Shown here piece after piece: positions 7,313-14,733 of a stretch of 15,512 nt of DNA. Every line of letters begins with the position of its first letter. The first letter of the stretch is position 1. The stretch covers positions 1 through 15,512 of the forward strand of contig BQJV01000025.1 in the NCBI GenBank assembly GCA_021604885.1, read 5' to 3'. Under the pieces are notes generated by a model. That model was not told the origin of the DNA and searched no databases. It was given only the letters and a program-made list of their open reading frames with translations. The DNA is from Acidimicrobiales bacterium (GTDB lineage: Bacteria > Actinomycetota > Acidimicrobiia > Acidimicrobiales > Aldehydirespiratoraceae). Position numbers and translations under genes: made by a program.

Positions 7313-8881
7313 ATGCACGTCGGTTCGCCTGCCGAACCCACCGCCGACGCCGCCACGCATCCTCTGACCGCGTCCGTGCTCACGTCGGAGGCGCTGGCGT
7401 TCCTCGGCGAGCTGCACGCCCTGTTCGGCGACCGCCGCCGGGACCTGCTCGACGCCCGGACGACCCGCCAGCAGTGCATCGACCGCGGGCTGCGCCCCGA
7501 GTTCCGCGCCGACACCGCCCACATCCGCTCCGGTGGTTGGACGGTGGCCAGCGCCCCGGCCGACCTCACGAACCGACGCACCGAGATCACGGGTCCGGTC
7601 ACCCGCGAGTTCATGACGGCCGCGCTCGAATCCGGCGCCGACGTGTTCATGGCCGACTTCGAGGATGCAACCGCTCCCACCTGGGACAACATCGTCACCG
7701 GTCAGCACAATGTCGCCGCCGCCTATCGCGGCGAGATCACCCCGCCGCCCTACACGACCACCCTGATGGTTCGCACCCGCGCCTGGCACCTCGACGAGAA
7801 GCACATCACCGTCGACGGCGAGCCGATGGCGGCCGCCCTCGTGGATTTCGGTCTGTGCGTGTTCCACAACGCGAAGGTCGCGGTCGGCCGCGGCACCGCG
7901 CCGTACTTCTATCTCCCGAAGGTCGAAGGCCAGGACGACGCCCGCCTCTGGAACGACGTGTTCGACCATGCCGAATCCCGGCTCGAGCTCGGCCCCGGCA
8001 CGATCCGGGCGACGGTGCTCGTCGAGACGATCCTCGCTGCGTTCGAGATGGAGGAGATCCTCTACGAGCTGCGCGACCACATCACCGGTCTCCACACCGG
8101 CAACTGGGACTATCTGTTCAGCGTCGCCAAGACATTCCGGGCCGACCCGTCGTTCGTTCTCCCCGACCGTGATCGCATCTCGGTCACGACCCCGTTCATG
8201 CGGGCGTTCACCGAGCTTCTGGTCGCCACCTGCCATCGCCGGGGTGCCCACGCCATCGGCGGCATGTCGGGCGTGAACCCCGAGGGCGAGGACGAGGAGC
8301 GGATCGCCAGCGCCCTGCGGAAGGTGTCGGTCGACAAGCGCCGTGAGGCCGGCGACGGCTTCGACGGCACCCGCATCGCCCACCCGGGGCTCGTCCCGGT
8401 GGCTCGCGCCGAGTTCGACAAGGTGCTCGGCAGCAGTCCCAACCAGATCGCCCGTCAGCGAGACGACGTGTTCGTCATGGCCGACGACCTGCTCACCCTC
8501 CCCGGATCGATCGGCGCGGTCACCATCAGCGGTGTCCGCACCAACATCGCCATCGTCATCCGCTACCTCGGCGAGTGGCTGTCCGGCAATGCGGCCGTGG
8601 TGATCGACGATCATCTCGAGGACACCGCGATGGCGGAAGTGTGCCGCGCCCAGCTGTGGAGCTGGCGCCACCACGCGGTCGAGGTGTCCGACGGGCAGAT
8701 CCTCGACGACGAGCTCCTCGATCAGCTCATCGACGAGGAGTTCGCATCGCTGCGCGCCGCCCTCGCTCCCGCCCAATGGGCGAACGGTCGCTTCGACGAG
8801 GCCCGCACGCTGCTGCGCGATCTCGTCACCACGGACGACTACCCCGACTTTCTCACCATTCCGGCCTACGAGCTCCTCTGA
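7313..8881 (+). CDS. aceB: malate synthase A
   Basis: This 522-aa protein condenses glyoxylate with acetyl-CoA to malate, the second step of the glyoxylate shunt, in the cytoplasm. Its length fits form A (about 530 aa) rather than form G (over 700). Visible motifs are VFMADFEDATAPTWDNIVTG at 111-130, LMVRTRAWHL at 151-160 with an active-site arginine, the malate synthase signature region DHITGLHTGNWDYLFS at 255-270, and HLEDTAMAEV at 434-443, whose Asp437 corresponds to the catalytic base. The ATG at 7313 has AGAGGAA 5-6 bases upstream. An in-frame ATG at 7199 with GAGGAG ahead of it would add 38 residues, but these lie across AT-richer promoter-like DNA. aceA follows after 53 bp on the same strand, so the two are probably co-transcribed and controlled by the adjacent RamB homologue. 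Confidence 0.96.
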   Translation: MHVGSPAEPTADAATHPLTASVLTSEALAFLGELHALFGDRRRDLLDARTTRQQCIDRGLRPEFRADTAHIRSGGWTVASAPADLTNRRTEITGPVTREFMTAALESGADVFMADFEDATAPTWDNIVTGQHNVAAAYRGEITPPPYTTTLMVRTRAWHLDEKHITVDGEPMAAALVDFGLCVFHNAKVAVGRGTAPYFYLPKVEGQDDARLWNDVFDHAESRLELGPGTIRATVLVETILAAFEMEEILYELRDHITGLHTGNWDYLFSVAKTFRADPSFVLPDRDRISVTTPFMRAFTELLVATCHRRGAHAIGGMSGVNPEGEDEERIASALRKVSVDKRREAGDGFDGTRIAHPGLVPVARAEFDKVLGSSPNQIARQRDDVFVMADDLLTLPGSIGAVTISGVRTNIAIVIRYLGEWLSGNAAVVIDDHLEDTAMAEVCRAQLWSWRHHAVEVSDGQILDDELLDQLIDEEFASLRAALAPAQWANGRFDEARTLLRDLVTTDDYPDFLTIPAYELL

Positions 8882-8934
8882 GCCCGAGGCCAGGACCGAA
8901 CATCTCACCCGAGAGAAACACACAGGAGACACGA

Positions 8935-10224
8935 ATGAACCCGAGCTTCGCCGAACAGGTGGCCGCGCTGAAGAAGGACTGGGACGAGAACCCCCGGTGG
9001 AAGGGCGTCACCCGCGACTACACCGCCGAGGACGTCGTCCGTCTGCGCGGCACCGTCACCCCCGAGAACACGCTGGCCCGTCAGGGCGCGGAGAAGCTGT
9101 GGGACCGGATCAACAACATGGACTACGTCCATGCGCTGGGCGCGATGACCGGTGGCCAGGCCATCCAGTACGCGAAGGGCGGCCTTCCCGCCATCTACCT
9201 GTCCGGTTGGCAGGTCGCCGGTGACGCGAACCTCGCCGGTCAGGTCTACCCCGACCAGTCGCTGTACCCCGCGAACTCCGTCCCGTCGGTCGTGGCCCGC
9301 ATCAACAACGCGCTGCGCCGCGCCGACCAGATCGAATGGAGCGAGACGGACGGCAACCCGTCGATCGACTACATGCTCCCGATCGTCGCCGACGCCGAGG
9401 CCGGCTTCGGTGGCCCCCTCAACGCCTACGAGCTCATGAAGGGCATGATCGAAGCGGGCGCCGCCGGCGTCCACTGGGAGGACCAGCTCAGCTCGGCCAA
9501 GAAGTGCGGCCACATGGGCGGCAAGGTGCTCATCCCGACGCAGCAGCACGTGACCACCCTCAACGCGGCGCGGCTCGCGGCGGACGTCGCCGGCGTGCCC
9601 ACGATTGTCCTCGCCCGCACCGATGCCCTCGCGGCGAACCTGCTCACGACCGATGTCGATGAGCGGGACCAGGAGTTCCTCACCGGTGAGCGTTCAGCCG
9701 AGGGCTTCTACTACACCGAGCCCGGCATCAAGACGCCGATCAAGCGAGCGCTGGCCTACGCGCCCTACGCCGATCTGATCTGGTGCGAGACCGGCACACC
9801 GGACCTCGCCCAGGCCCGCGAGTTCGCCGAGGCCGTCAAGGCCGAGTATCCGGACCAGATGCTGAGCTACAACTGCTCACCGTCGTTCAACTGGAAGGCG
9901 CACCTGGACGATTCCGACATCGCCAAGTTCCAAAAGGAGCTCGGTGCGATGGGCTACGCGTTCCAGTTCATCACGCTGGCCGGTTGGCATGCGCTCAACT
10001 ACTCCGCCTTCGAGCTCGCCAAGGGCTACACCGCGAACGACATGACGGCCTACGTCGACCTCCAGGAGCGCGAGTTCGCCTCCGAGGGTGACGGCTACAC
10101 CGCCGTCAAGCACCAGCGTGAGGTCGGTGCGGGCTACTTCGATCAGATCGCGACCGTGGTCTCGGGCGGCAACGCCTCCACTCTCGCCCTGGCCGGCTCC
10201 ACCGAAGAAGAGCAGTTCCACTAG
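8935..10224 (+). CDS. aceA: isocitrate lyase
   Basis: At 429 aa this has the length of classic bacterial isocitrate lyase (Mycobacterium Icl1 type). It splits isocitrate into glyoxylate and succinate, the first step of the glyoxylate shunt; in relatives it can also act on 2-methylisocitrate. The active-site signature KKCGHMGGKVL is at 189-199, with the catalytic cysteine at 191. SGWQVAGDAN (90-99), the metal-binding region VADAEAGFGG (151-160) and YNCSPSFNWK near 315 are also conserved. The ATG has AGGAG at 8924-8928, 6 bases upstream. It lies 53 bp after aceB, with no terminator between them, and a long hairpin follows 12 bp after the stop. All catalytic motifs are intact. Confidence 0.98.
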   Translation: MNPSFAEQVAALKKDWDENPRWKGVTRDYTAEDVVRLRGTVTPENTLARQGAEKLWDRINNMDYVHALGAMTGGQAIQYAKGGLPAIYLSGWQVAGDANLAGQVYPDQSLYPANSVPSVVARINNALRRADQIEWSETDGNPSIDYMLPIVADAEAGFGGPLNAYELMKGMIEAGAAGVHWEDQLSSAKKCGHMGGKVLIPTQQHVTTLNAARLAADVAGVPTIVLARTDALAANLLTTDVDERDQEFLTGERSAEGFYYTEPGIKTPIKRALAYAPYADLIWCETGTPDLAQAREFAEAVKAEYPDQMLSYNCSPSFNWKAHLDDSDIAKFQKELGAMGYAFQFITLAGWHALNYSAFELAKGYTANDMTAYVDLQEREFASEGDGYTAVKHQREVGAGYFDQIATVVSGGNASTLALAGSTEEEQFH

Positions 10225-10236
10225 CCCCGCTCTCGT

Positions 10237-10284
10237 TTCTGTGACTGCTCAGGCCACCCCTGTGGTGGCTGAGCAGTCACAGAA
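10237..10284. terminator. long hairpin, probable bidirectional transcription terminator
   Basis: Left arm 10237-10258 and right arm 10264-10284 pair over 21 bp (15 + 6) with one bulged G at 10252 and a 5-base loop (cctgt). It starts 12 bp after the aceA stop and ends 17 bp before the stop of the convergent gene at 10302. There is no T-run of the textbook kind after either arm, so it would be a U-tract-less terminator if it ends transcription. It is the strongest inverted repeat I noticed in the window. Confidence 0.75.
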
Positions 10285-10301
10285 CGCGGTTCGTGCTGCT
10301 G

Positions 10302-10892
10302 TCAGCTCGGCTGCGCGGGTGGTGGTGGCGGCGGAGGTGGCGGCGGTGGCGGTGCCAGCGTGGACGATGCCGGCTGACCGCTCGGCGCGGGCGGTCCGTC
10401 GCCGCGGAGGCCCGGGTTGGACGTGAAGAGGCCCTCCATGTCGAAGGTGCCGTCCTCGGCCAACAGATCCTTCTCGACATAGGCGCGCTGCGCCGCGTTC
10501 TCCTGGGCGATGATCGCCTTCGCCTGCGCGAGTTCGTCGGCGGAGAGCGCTCGGCGCTCGGCCGGATCACCCCATCGGTTCAGGGTCTCGTAGCTCCCGA
10601 AGAACTGGAGGTACACCCAGACGGCGATGTTGAGGATCGGGAAGAAGAACAGGCACACGAGCCAGCCGGTGTGGTTGCGGTCGTGCGCTCGACGCACGGA
10701 CTGGGCGTAGAGGATCCAGATCAGCGGCAGGCTGAAAAGGAAGATGTTGCCGGCCTCGTTGACGTCGGTGACGACGCCGTCGCTTCCGGCGAACACCACG
10801 TTCACCACGACGTAGGCCGCGAAGAGCCCTGCCTGCCACATGAAGTACTCGAGGCGGCCGATACGACCGGCTCCGAACAGGACCTGGTTCAT
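10302..10892 (-). CDS. DUF805-type small membrane protein with polyproline C-terminus
   Basis: From the ATG at 10892 this is 196 aa. The first ~110 residues have three to four hydrophobic segments and the DUF805 hallmarks GRIGRLEYFMW near the start and SVRRAHDRNHTGWLVCLFFF in the middle. DUF805 proteins are inner-membrane proteins of unknown function. A soluble, helical, charged stretch (ALSADELAQAKAIIAQENAA) follows, then a low-complexity end with 12 consecutive prolines encoded by GGN triplets on the plus strand (10317-10352). A GTG at 10934 would add 14 polar residues; neither start has a clear ribosome site, so the start is uncertain. The stop lies just past the hairpin shared with aceA. 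The gene is divergent from the membrane protein at 10964. Confidence 0.75.
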   Translation of the reverse strand: MNQVLFGAGRIGRLEYFMWQAGLFAAYVVVNVVFAGSDGVVTDVNEAGNIFLFSLPLIWILYAQSVRRAHDRNHTGWLVCLFFFPILNIAVWVYLQFFGSYETLNRWGDPAERRALSADELAQAKAIIAQENAAQRAYVEKDLLAEDGTFDMEGLFTSNPGLRGDGPPAPSGQPASSTLAPPPPPPPPPPPPAQPS

Positions 10893-10963
10893 GCACTGGA
10901 CGTCGGCGGATCGCCGGTCGTCTTGAGACCTCACGCGGCGCGCCTGACGGCCGAAAGGGACAC

Positions 10964-12088
10964 GTGCTCCCGTTCGACCGTCATGACCGCCGCGTCGCGC
11001 TCGTCGCCGCCATCATCGGCGTCGGCATCGTGCTCGTCTCGCTGCTCAGCCACGGCGGCGACATCGCCGGGCTCATCAAGTTCGGTTCCGGCGGCCATGT
11101 CGTCGAACGGACCGCCCATGTCGAGGACCTGTTGGGACGGGAGGTCGCGACCGTCGACGAGCTCGGTCACGACGGCTCGATGTACTTCCTCCAGGCCGTC
11201 GATCCGTTCTTCCTGGATCCCGACGAGCACGCGGCCCACCTCGATCGACCGGTGTATCGCGCCCAGCGCATGCTCTTCCCGACGATCGCCGGGCTCGGCG
11301 GACTGGTTCCGCCGGAGCCACTGCTGTGGACGATGGCGCTCACGAACATCGCCGCGGTCGTGCTCGGATCGGTCGGCACGAGTCGCTTCGCCCGCCAACT
11401 CGGCGGGTCACCCTGGTTCGGCCTCGCCTTCGCCCTCAATCCGGGGATCCTCTTCGAATTCGACATCTCGGGCGCCGGGATCCTGGCGTTCGCCGCCGCG
11501 ATCTGGGGCACGCTCGCCCTGGACGACGGCCGGGACCGGTCCGCCGCAGCCTGGTTCGCCGCCGCGGTACTGGCCCGCGAAGTCATGTTCCTCTATCTCG
11601 CCGGCGTGCTGCTGTTGCGCCTCTGGAAGACCCGCCGCATCCCCTGGCTCGCCGGCGCCGTGCCGTCGATCGCCGCGGGCGGCTGGGCGCTCTACATCCG
11701 CACCCGCCTCGAGTCGCACCCGGGCGTCGAGGAAGTGCAAGAGTTCGGCTTCCCGTTCAAGGGCATGATCGGCGCCAGCGAGAACTGGTTCGCGAACCCG
11801 GACGAGATGGCCGTGATCGCCGGCGTGCTGATCGTGATCCCCGTCTTCGTGGTGAAGGTGATCCGCAACCCGACCTCGCTCGATGCCGGCGCGCTCGGGT
11901 TCGTCGTGCTCGCGCTGCTCCTCAGCCGCCAGGTCTGGTGGCAGTTCGTGGACATCACCCGCGCGCTCGCGCCGATCTTCACCGCGTACATCCTCACCGC
12001 GTTCGCCCGGCCGTCCACGTCGCCGTCCGCCGACGCCGACGTCAGCGAATCGCCCGATACACGTCCCGTCGCTGCCGCGCCGGCGTGA
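10964..12088 (+). CDS. polytopic membrane protein, possibly GT-C-type glycosyltransferase
   Basis: This 374-aa protein has about eight hydrophobic segments. The first (about 11-28) is followed by a large extracytoplasmic loop containing ELGHDGSMYFLQAVDPF (66-82) and DRPVYRAQRMLFP (94-106). That pattern (an HDG-x-x-Y stretch, then an Arg- and Pro-containing motif before the second membrane segment) recalls lipid-linked-sugar mannosyltransferases of the GT-C fold such as PIG-V/PMT relatives, but I cannot confirm it. The last 30 residues are a polar Ser/Asp/Pro/Ala tail. The GTG start is preceded by AAAGGGA with a short spacing of 3 bases. The last 47 bp overlap the 3' end of the convergent methyltransferase gene, and that part of the protein is the low-complexity tail. 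If GT-C, the substrate would be a polyprenyl-phosphate sugar; this is inference. Confidence 0.7.
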   Translation: MLPFDRHDRRVALVAAIIGVGIVLVSLLSHGGDIAGLIKFGSGGHVVERTAHVEDLLGREVATVDELGHDGSMYFLQAVDPFFLDPDEHAAHLDRPVYRAQRMLFPTIAGLGGLVPPEPLLWTMALTNIAAVVLGSVGTSRFARQLGGSPWFGLAFALNPGILFEFDISGAGILAFAAAIWGTLALDDGRDRSAAAWFAAAVLAREVMFLYLAGVLLLRLWKTRRIPWLAGAVPSIAAGGWALYIRTRLESHPGVEEVQEFGFPFKGMIGASENWFANPDEMAVIAGVLIVIPVFVVKVIRNPTSLDAGALGFVVLALLLSRQVWWQFVDITRALAPIFTAYILTAFARPSTSPSADADVSESPDTRPVAAAPA

Positions 12089-13157
12089 AGACGATCTGGA
12101 AGAGCTGCGCGGACCGGCTCCGGAAGCCGGCTGCCGACCCGAGCAGGTAGTAGTCCCACGTGCGCCGGAACCGTTCGTCGTAGTGCGGGATCTCGTGCCA
12201 GCGCCCGGAGATGTTCCGGTGCCACTCCATGAGCGTGGTGTCGTAGTCGGGTCCGAAGTTGTGGACGTCCTCGATCGACCAGTGTTCCTCCGCGGCGCGG
12301 GCGATCTGGCCGAGTGACGGCAGCACGCCTCCGGGGAAGATGTACTTGTCGAACCATGGGTCGCCGACGGTCTTCCAGTCGTTCGACCCGATGGTGTGAT
12401 GCAGCATCATCCCGTCGGGGTCGAGCAGCTCCCGGCACTTCGCGAAGAGCGTGCCGAGGTTCTTGGGGCCGACGTGTTCCATCATCCCGATCGACGTGAT
12501 GCGGTCGTATCTGCCGTCCACATCCCGATAGTCGATCTGCTCGATGTGCACCGGGAGCGACGCGGTGCGTTCACGAGCCACGGCCACCTGCTCCCGCGCC
12601 GGGCTGATGCCGGTGACGTGCACGTCGTAGCGCTCGGCCGCGAACTGAGCGAAGCCGCCCCAGCCGCAGCCGATGTCGAGCAGGCGCATGCCCCGCTCGA
12701 GTCCGAGCTTGCGGCAGATCAGGTCCAGCTTCGCCTCCTGCGCCGTGTCCAGATCGGTCGCCTCACGCCAGTAGCCGCACGAGTAGATCATGCGTTTGTC
12801 CAGCATCCGCTCGTAGAGGTCGTTGCCGATGTCGTAGTGGGCCTGGGCGTTGGCGGCGGCCCGTCGCTTCGACTGCTGGTTGCGGACCCGGGCGCCGAGC
12901 GCCGCTCGCGCCATCCCGAGGTTCGGCTTCACGAGGGAACGGAGGTCGGCGGTCTGCACGACGGTGAGGAACTCGTCGAGTTCGTTCGCGTCCCACCATC
13001 CCTCCTGGTAGCTCTCGCCGAGCCCCAGTTCACGGTCGCTGAGGGCTCGGTCGTAGAACCGTTCGTCGTGCACGGCGATGTCGTGCGGGGCGTCGCCTCC
13101 GACCGTGACTCCGGCCCGGGCGAGGATCGTTCGTCCTACCGATTCGGCGTCGGCCAT
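12042..13157 (-). CDS. cyclopropane-fatty-acyl-phospholipid synthase family methyltransferase
   Basis: At 371 aa the length matches E. coli Cfa (382 aa). The substrate-binding N-terminal part contains SYQEGWWDANELDEFL (49-64). Next come AHYDIGNDLYERMLDKRMIY (106-125) and SCGYW, then the SAM-binding motif LLDIGCGWGG (159-168), SIGMMEHVG (222-230) and YIFPGGVLPS (272-281). The enzyme transfers a methylene or methyl group from SAM to the double bond of a phospholipid acyl chain at the membrane. The family also includes enzymes making 10-methyl fatty acids in Actinobacteria; these usually sit beside an FAD-dependent reductase, which is absent here, so cyclopropane synthesis is the simpler guess. 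AAGGAGGA lies about 5 bases before the ATG, a strong ribosome site. It is divergent from the carotenoid oxygenase gene, 88 bp away, and its 3' end overlaps the convergent membrane-protein gene by 47 bp. Confidence 0.92.
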   Translation of the reverse strand: MADAESVGRTILARAGVTVGGDAPHDIAVHDERFYDRALSDRELGLGESYQEGWWDANELDEFLTVVQTADLRSLVKPNLGMARAALGARVRNQQSKRRAAANAQAHYDIGNDLYERMLDKRMIYSCGYWREATDLDTAQEAKLDLICRKLGLERGMRLLDIGCGWGGFAQFAAERYDVHVTGISPAREQVAVARERTASLPVHIEQIDYRDVDGRYDRITSIGMMEHVGPKNLGTLFAKCRELLDPDGMMLHHTIGSNDWKTVGDPWFDKYIFPGGVLPSLGQIARAAEEHWSIEDVHNFGPDYDTTLMEWHRNISGRWHEIPHYDERFRRTWDYYLLGSAAGFRSRSAQLFQIVFTPARQRRDVYRAIR

Positions 13158-13245
13158 GCGTTCCTCCTTGCGGAACCTCCGTGACCTGACGCCATTTTGT
13201 CACTACCTGACCACACGACGCCACGAAACAGCACCTGTAGTAGCA
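13158..13245. promoter_or_regulatory. 88-bp divergent intergenic region, methyltransferase / carotenoid oxygenase
   Basis: Both genes must start transcription from this gap or from within each other. The methyltransferase side has the ribosome site described with that gene. The oxygenase side has no ribosome site before its ATG. I see no convincing -35/-10 pair and no strong inverted repeat, only short direct repeats (acgcca, ctgac). Confidence 0.4.
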
Positions 13246-14733
13246 ATGGGCCTCGTGACGATGAAGGTCCAGATCCACGACTCGCTGCCGCACACGCTGC
13301 CGCCCGACGACTCCCATCCCTATCGATCGGGGGCCTGGCGCCCACAACACGTGGAGTACGACGCCTGGGATCTCGACGTCGAAGGCGAGATCCCGGCCGA
13401 CCTCAACGGTGTGTACCTGCGCAACACGGAGAACCCGCTGCACCCGCCGATCGAGCGCTACCACCCGTTCGACGGCGACGGCATGCTCCACTCGATCTCC
13501 TTCGAGAACGGGGAGGCCCGCTACGCCAACCGGTTCGTCCGCACCGACGGCCTCATCGAGGAGCTCGAAGCGCAGGAGTCGCTCTGGGCCGGTGTGGCCG
13601 AGCTGCCGGCGTCCGCCAAGGCCCCGCACCAGATCGGCGCCCGCCCCCGGATGAAGGATGCGGCGAGCACCGACATCGTCGTCCACCGGGGCACGGCGCT
13701 CGCCAGCTTCTACATGTGCGGCGACCTCTACCGGCTCGACCCGCGCACCCTCGCTGCCGACGGCAAGGAGGACTGGCAGGGGCGGTTCCCGGCCGACGGG
13801 GTCTCGGCCCATCCCAAGGTCGACCAGAACACCGGTGAGCTGCTGTTCTTCAACTACGGGACCGAGTGGCCCTACATGCACTACGGCGAGGTGTCCGCCG
13901 AGGGCGAGCTCACCACGTATCAGGACGTCGAACTCCCCGGCGCCCGGCTCCCGCACGACATGGCGTTCACCGAGCACTACGCCATCGTCAACGACTGCCC
14001 CATGTTCTGGGAGCCGGAGGCGATGGCGGCGGGGTTCTACGCACCGCGCCTGTTCCGGGACCTTCCGACCCGGTTCGGCGTGATCCCCCGTGGCGGGGGT
14101 GACGTGCAGTGGTTCGAGGCCGATCCGACCTACGTCCTGCACTGGATCAACGCCTACGAGGACCCGACCGCGACCGGCACCGAGATCGTGCTCGACGGGT
14201 TCTTCCAGCAGAACCCCTCGCCCAAGCATCGCCCGGAGGCGACGTTCGAGGAGAACCTCTATCGCTATCTGGACCTCCACTCGATGCGCTCGATCCCCTA
14301 CCGCTGGCGGTTCAACCTCGAGACGGGCGAGACGACCGAGGGGCCGCTGCACGACGAGGTCCTCGAGTTCGGCATGATCAACGGCGGCTACGGCGGCCGC
14401 CCCTACCGCTACAGCTACGACGCCCTACCCGCGGCCGGCTGGTTCGGGTTCCACGGCATCGCGAAGCACGACGTCGAGACCGGCGACCTCACGACCTACC
14501 GACTTCCCGAGGGCGTCTACGCCAGCGAGACGGTCATGGCGCCGCGTGACGGCTCGGCGGCCGAGGACGACGGCTATCTCGTCACGTTCACGATCGACCT
14601 GGTCAACGACCGCTCGCAGTGTGTCGTGCTCGACGCGGCCGATCCGGCCGGCGGACCCGTGGCGACGATCTCGCTTCCGGAGCGGATGTCGTCGGGCACC
14701 CACGCGTTCTGGGCGCCCGCGTCGTCGCTCTGA
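13246..14733 (+). CDS. carotenoid oxygenase (carotenoid cleavage dioxygenase / RPE65 family)
   Basis: This 495-aa protein fits the seven-bladed non-heme iron dioxygenase family. The four iron-binding histidines can be placed: H189 (SAHPK), H237 (LPHDMAF), H299 (LHWINAYED) and H486 (SGTHAFW). Near the N-terminus, GVYLRNTENPLHPP (55-68) and HPFDGDGMLHSISF (73-86) are the usual family landmarks. These enzymes cleave or isomerise double bonds of carotenoids, apocarotenoids, stilbenes or lignin-derived phenolics; the substrate cannot be read from sequence. No carotenoid-biosynthesis gene lies in the window. The start is uncertain: ATG at 13246 or ATG at 13261, both in frame and neither with a ribosome site. 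The stop overlaps the start of the next gene in TGATG, so translation is coupled to the M28-like protein. Confidence 0.9.
   Translation: MGLVTMKVQIHDSLPHTLPPDDSHPYRSGAWRPQHVEYDAWDLDVEGEIPADLNGVYLRNTENPLHPPIERYHPFDGDGMLHSISFENGEARYANRFVRTDGLIEELEAQESLWAGVAELPASAKAPHQIGARPRMKDAASTDIVVHRGTALASFYMCGDLYRLDPRTLAADGKEDWQGRFPADGVSAHPKVDQNTGELLFFNYGTEWPYMHYGEVSAEGELTTYQDVELPGARLPHDMAFTEHYAIVNDCPMFWEPEAMAAGFYAPRLFRDLPTRFGVIPRGGGDVQWFEADPTYVLHWINAYEDPTATGTEIVLDGFFQQNPSPKHRPEATFEENLYRYLDLHSMRSIPYRWRFNLETGETTEGPLHDEVLEFGMINGGYGGRPYRYSYDALPAAGWFGFHGIAKHDVETGDLTTYRLPEGVYASETVMAPRDGSAAEDDGYLVTFTIDLVNDRSQCVVLDAADPAGGPVATISLPERMSSGTHAFWAPASSL

Noticed and set aside
7226..8932. 568-codon open frame on the minus strand opposite aceB
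   Set aside because: It is a mirror of a high-GC gene with strong third-position bias; its translation has no recognisable domain and is rich in G, R, V, D and E as such shadows are.
10317..10352. GGN triplet run considered as a non-coding microsatellite
   Set aside because: It lies in frame inside the DUF805 gene, just before its stop, and encodes an uninterrupted proline run.
13078..13245. Longer N-terminus for the carotenoid oxygenase
   Set aside because: The extension would run through the promoter gap and into the 5' coding part of the divergent methyltransferase gene; family homology begins well after residue 1 of the shorter form.
13030..14352. 440-codon minus-strand open frame opposite the carotenoid oxygenase
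   Set aside because: The plus strand has all four iron ligands and family motifs; the minus frame has no domain and also runs across the start of the methyltransferase gene.
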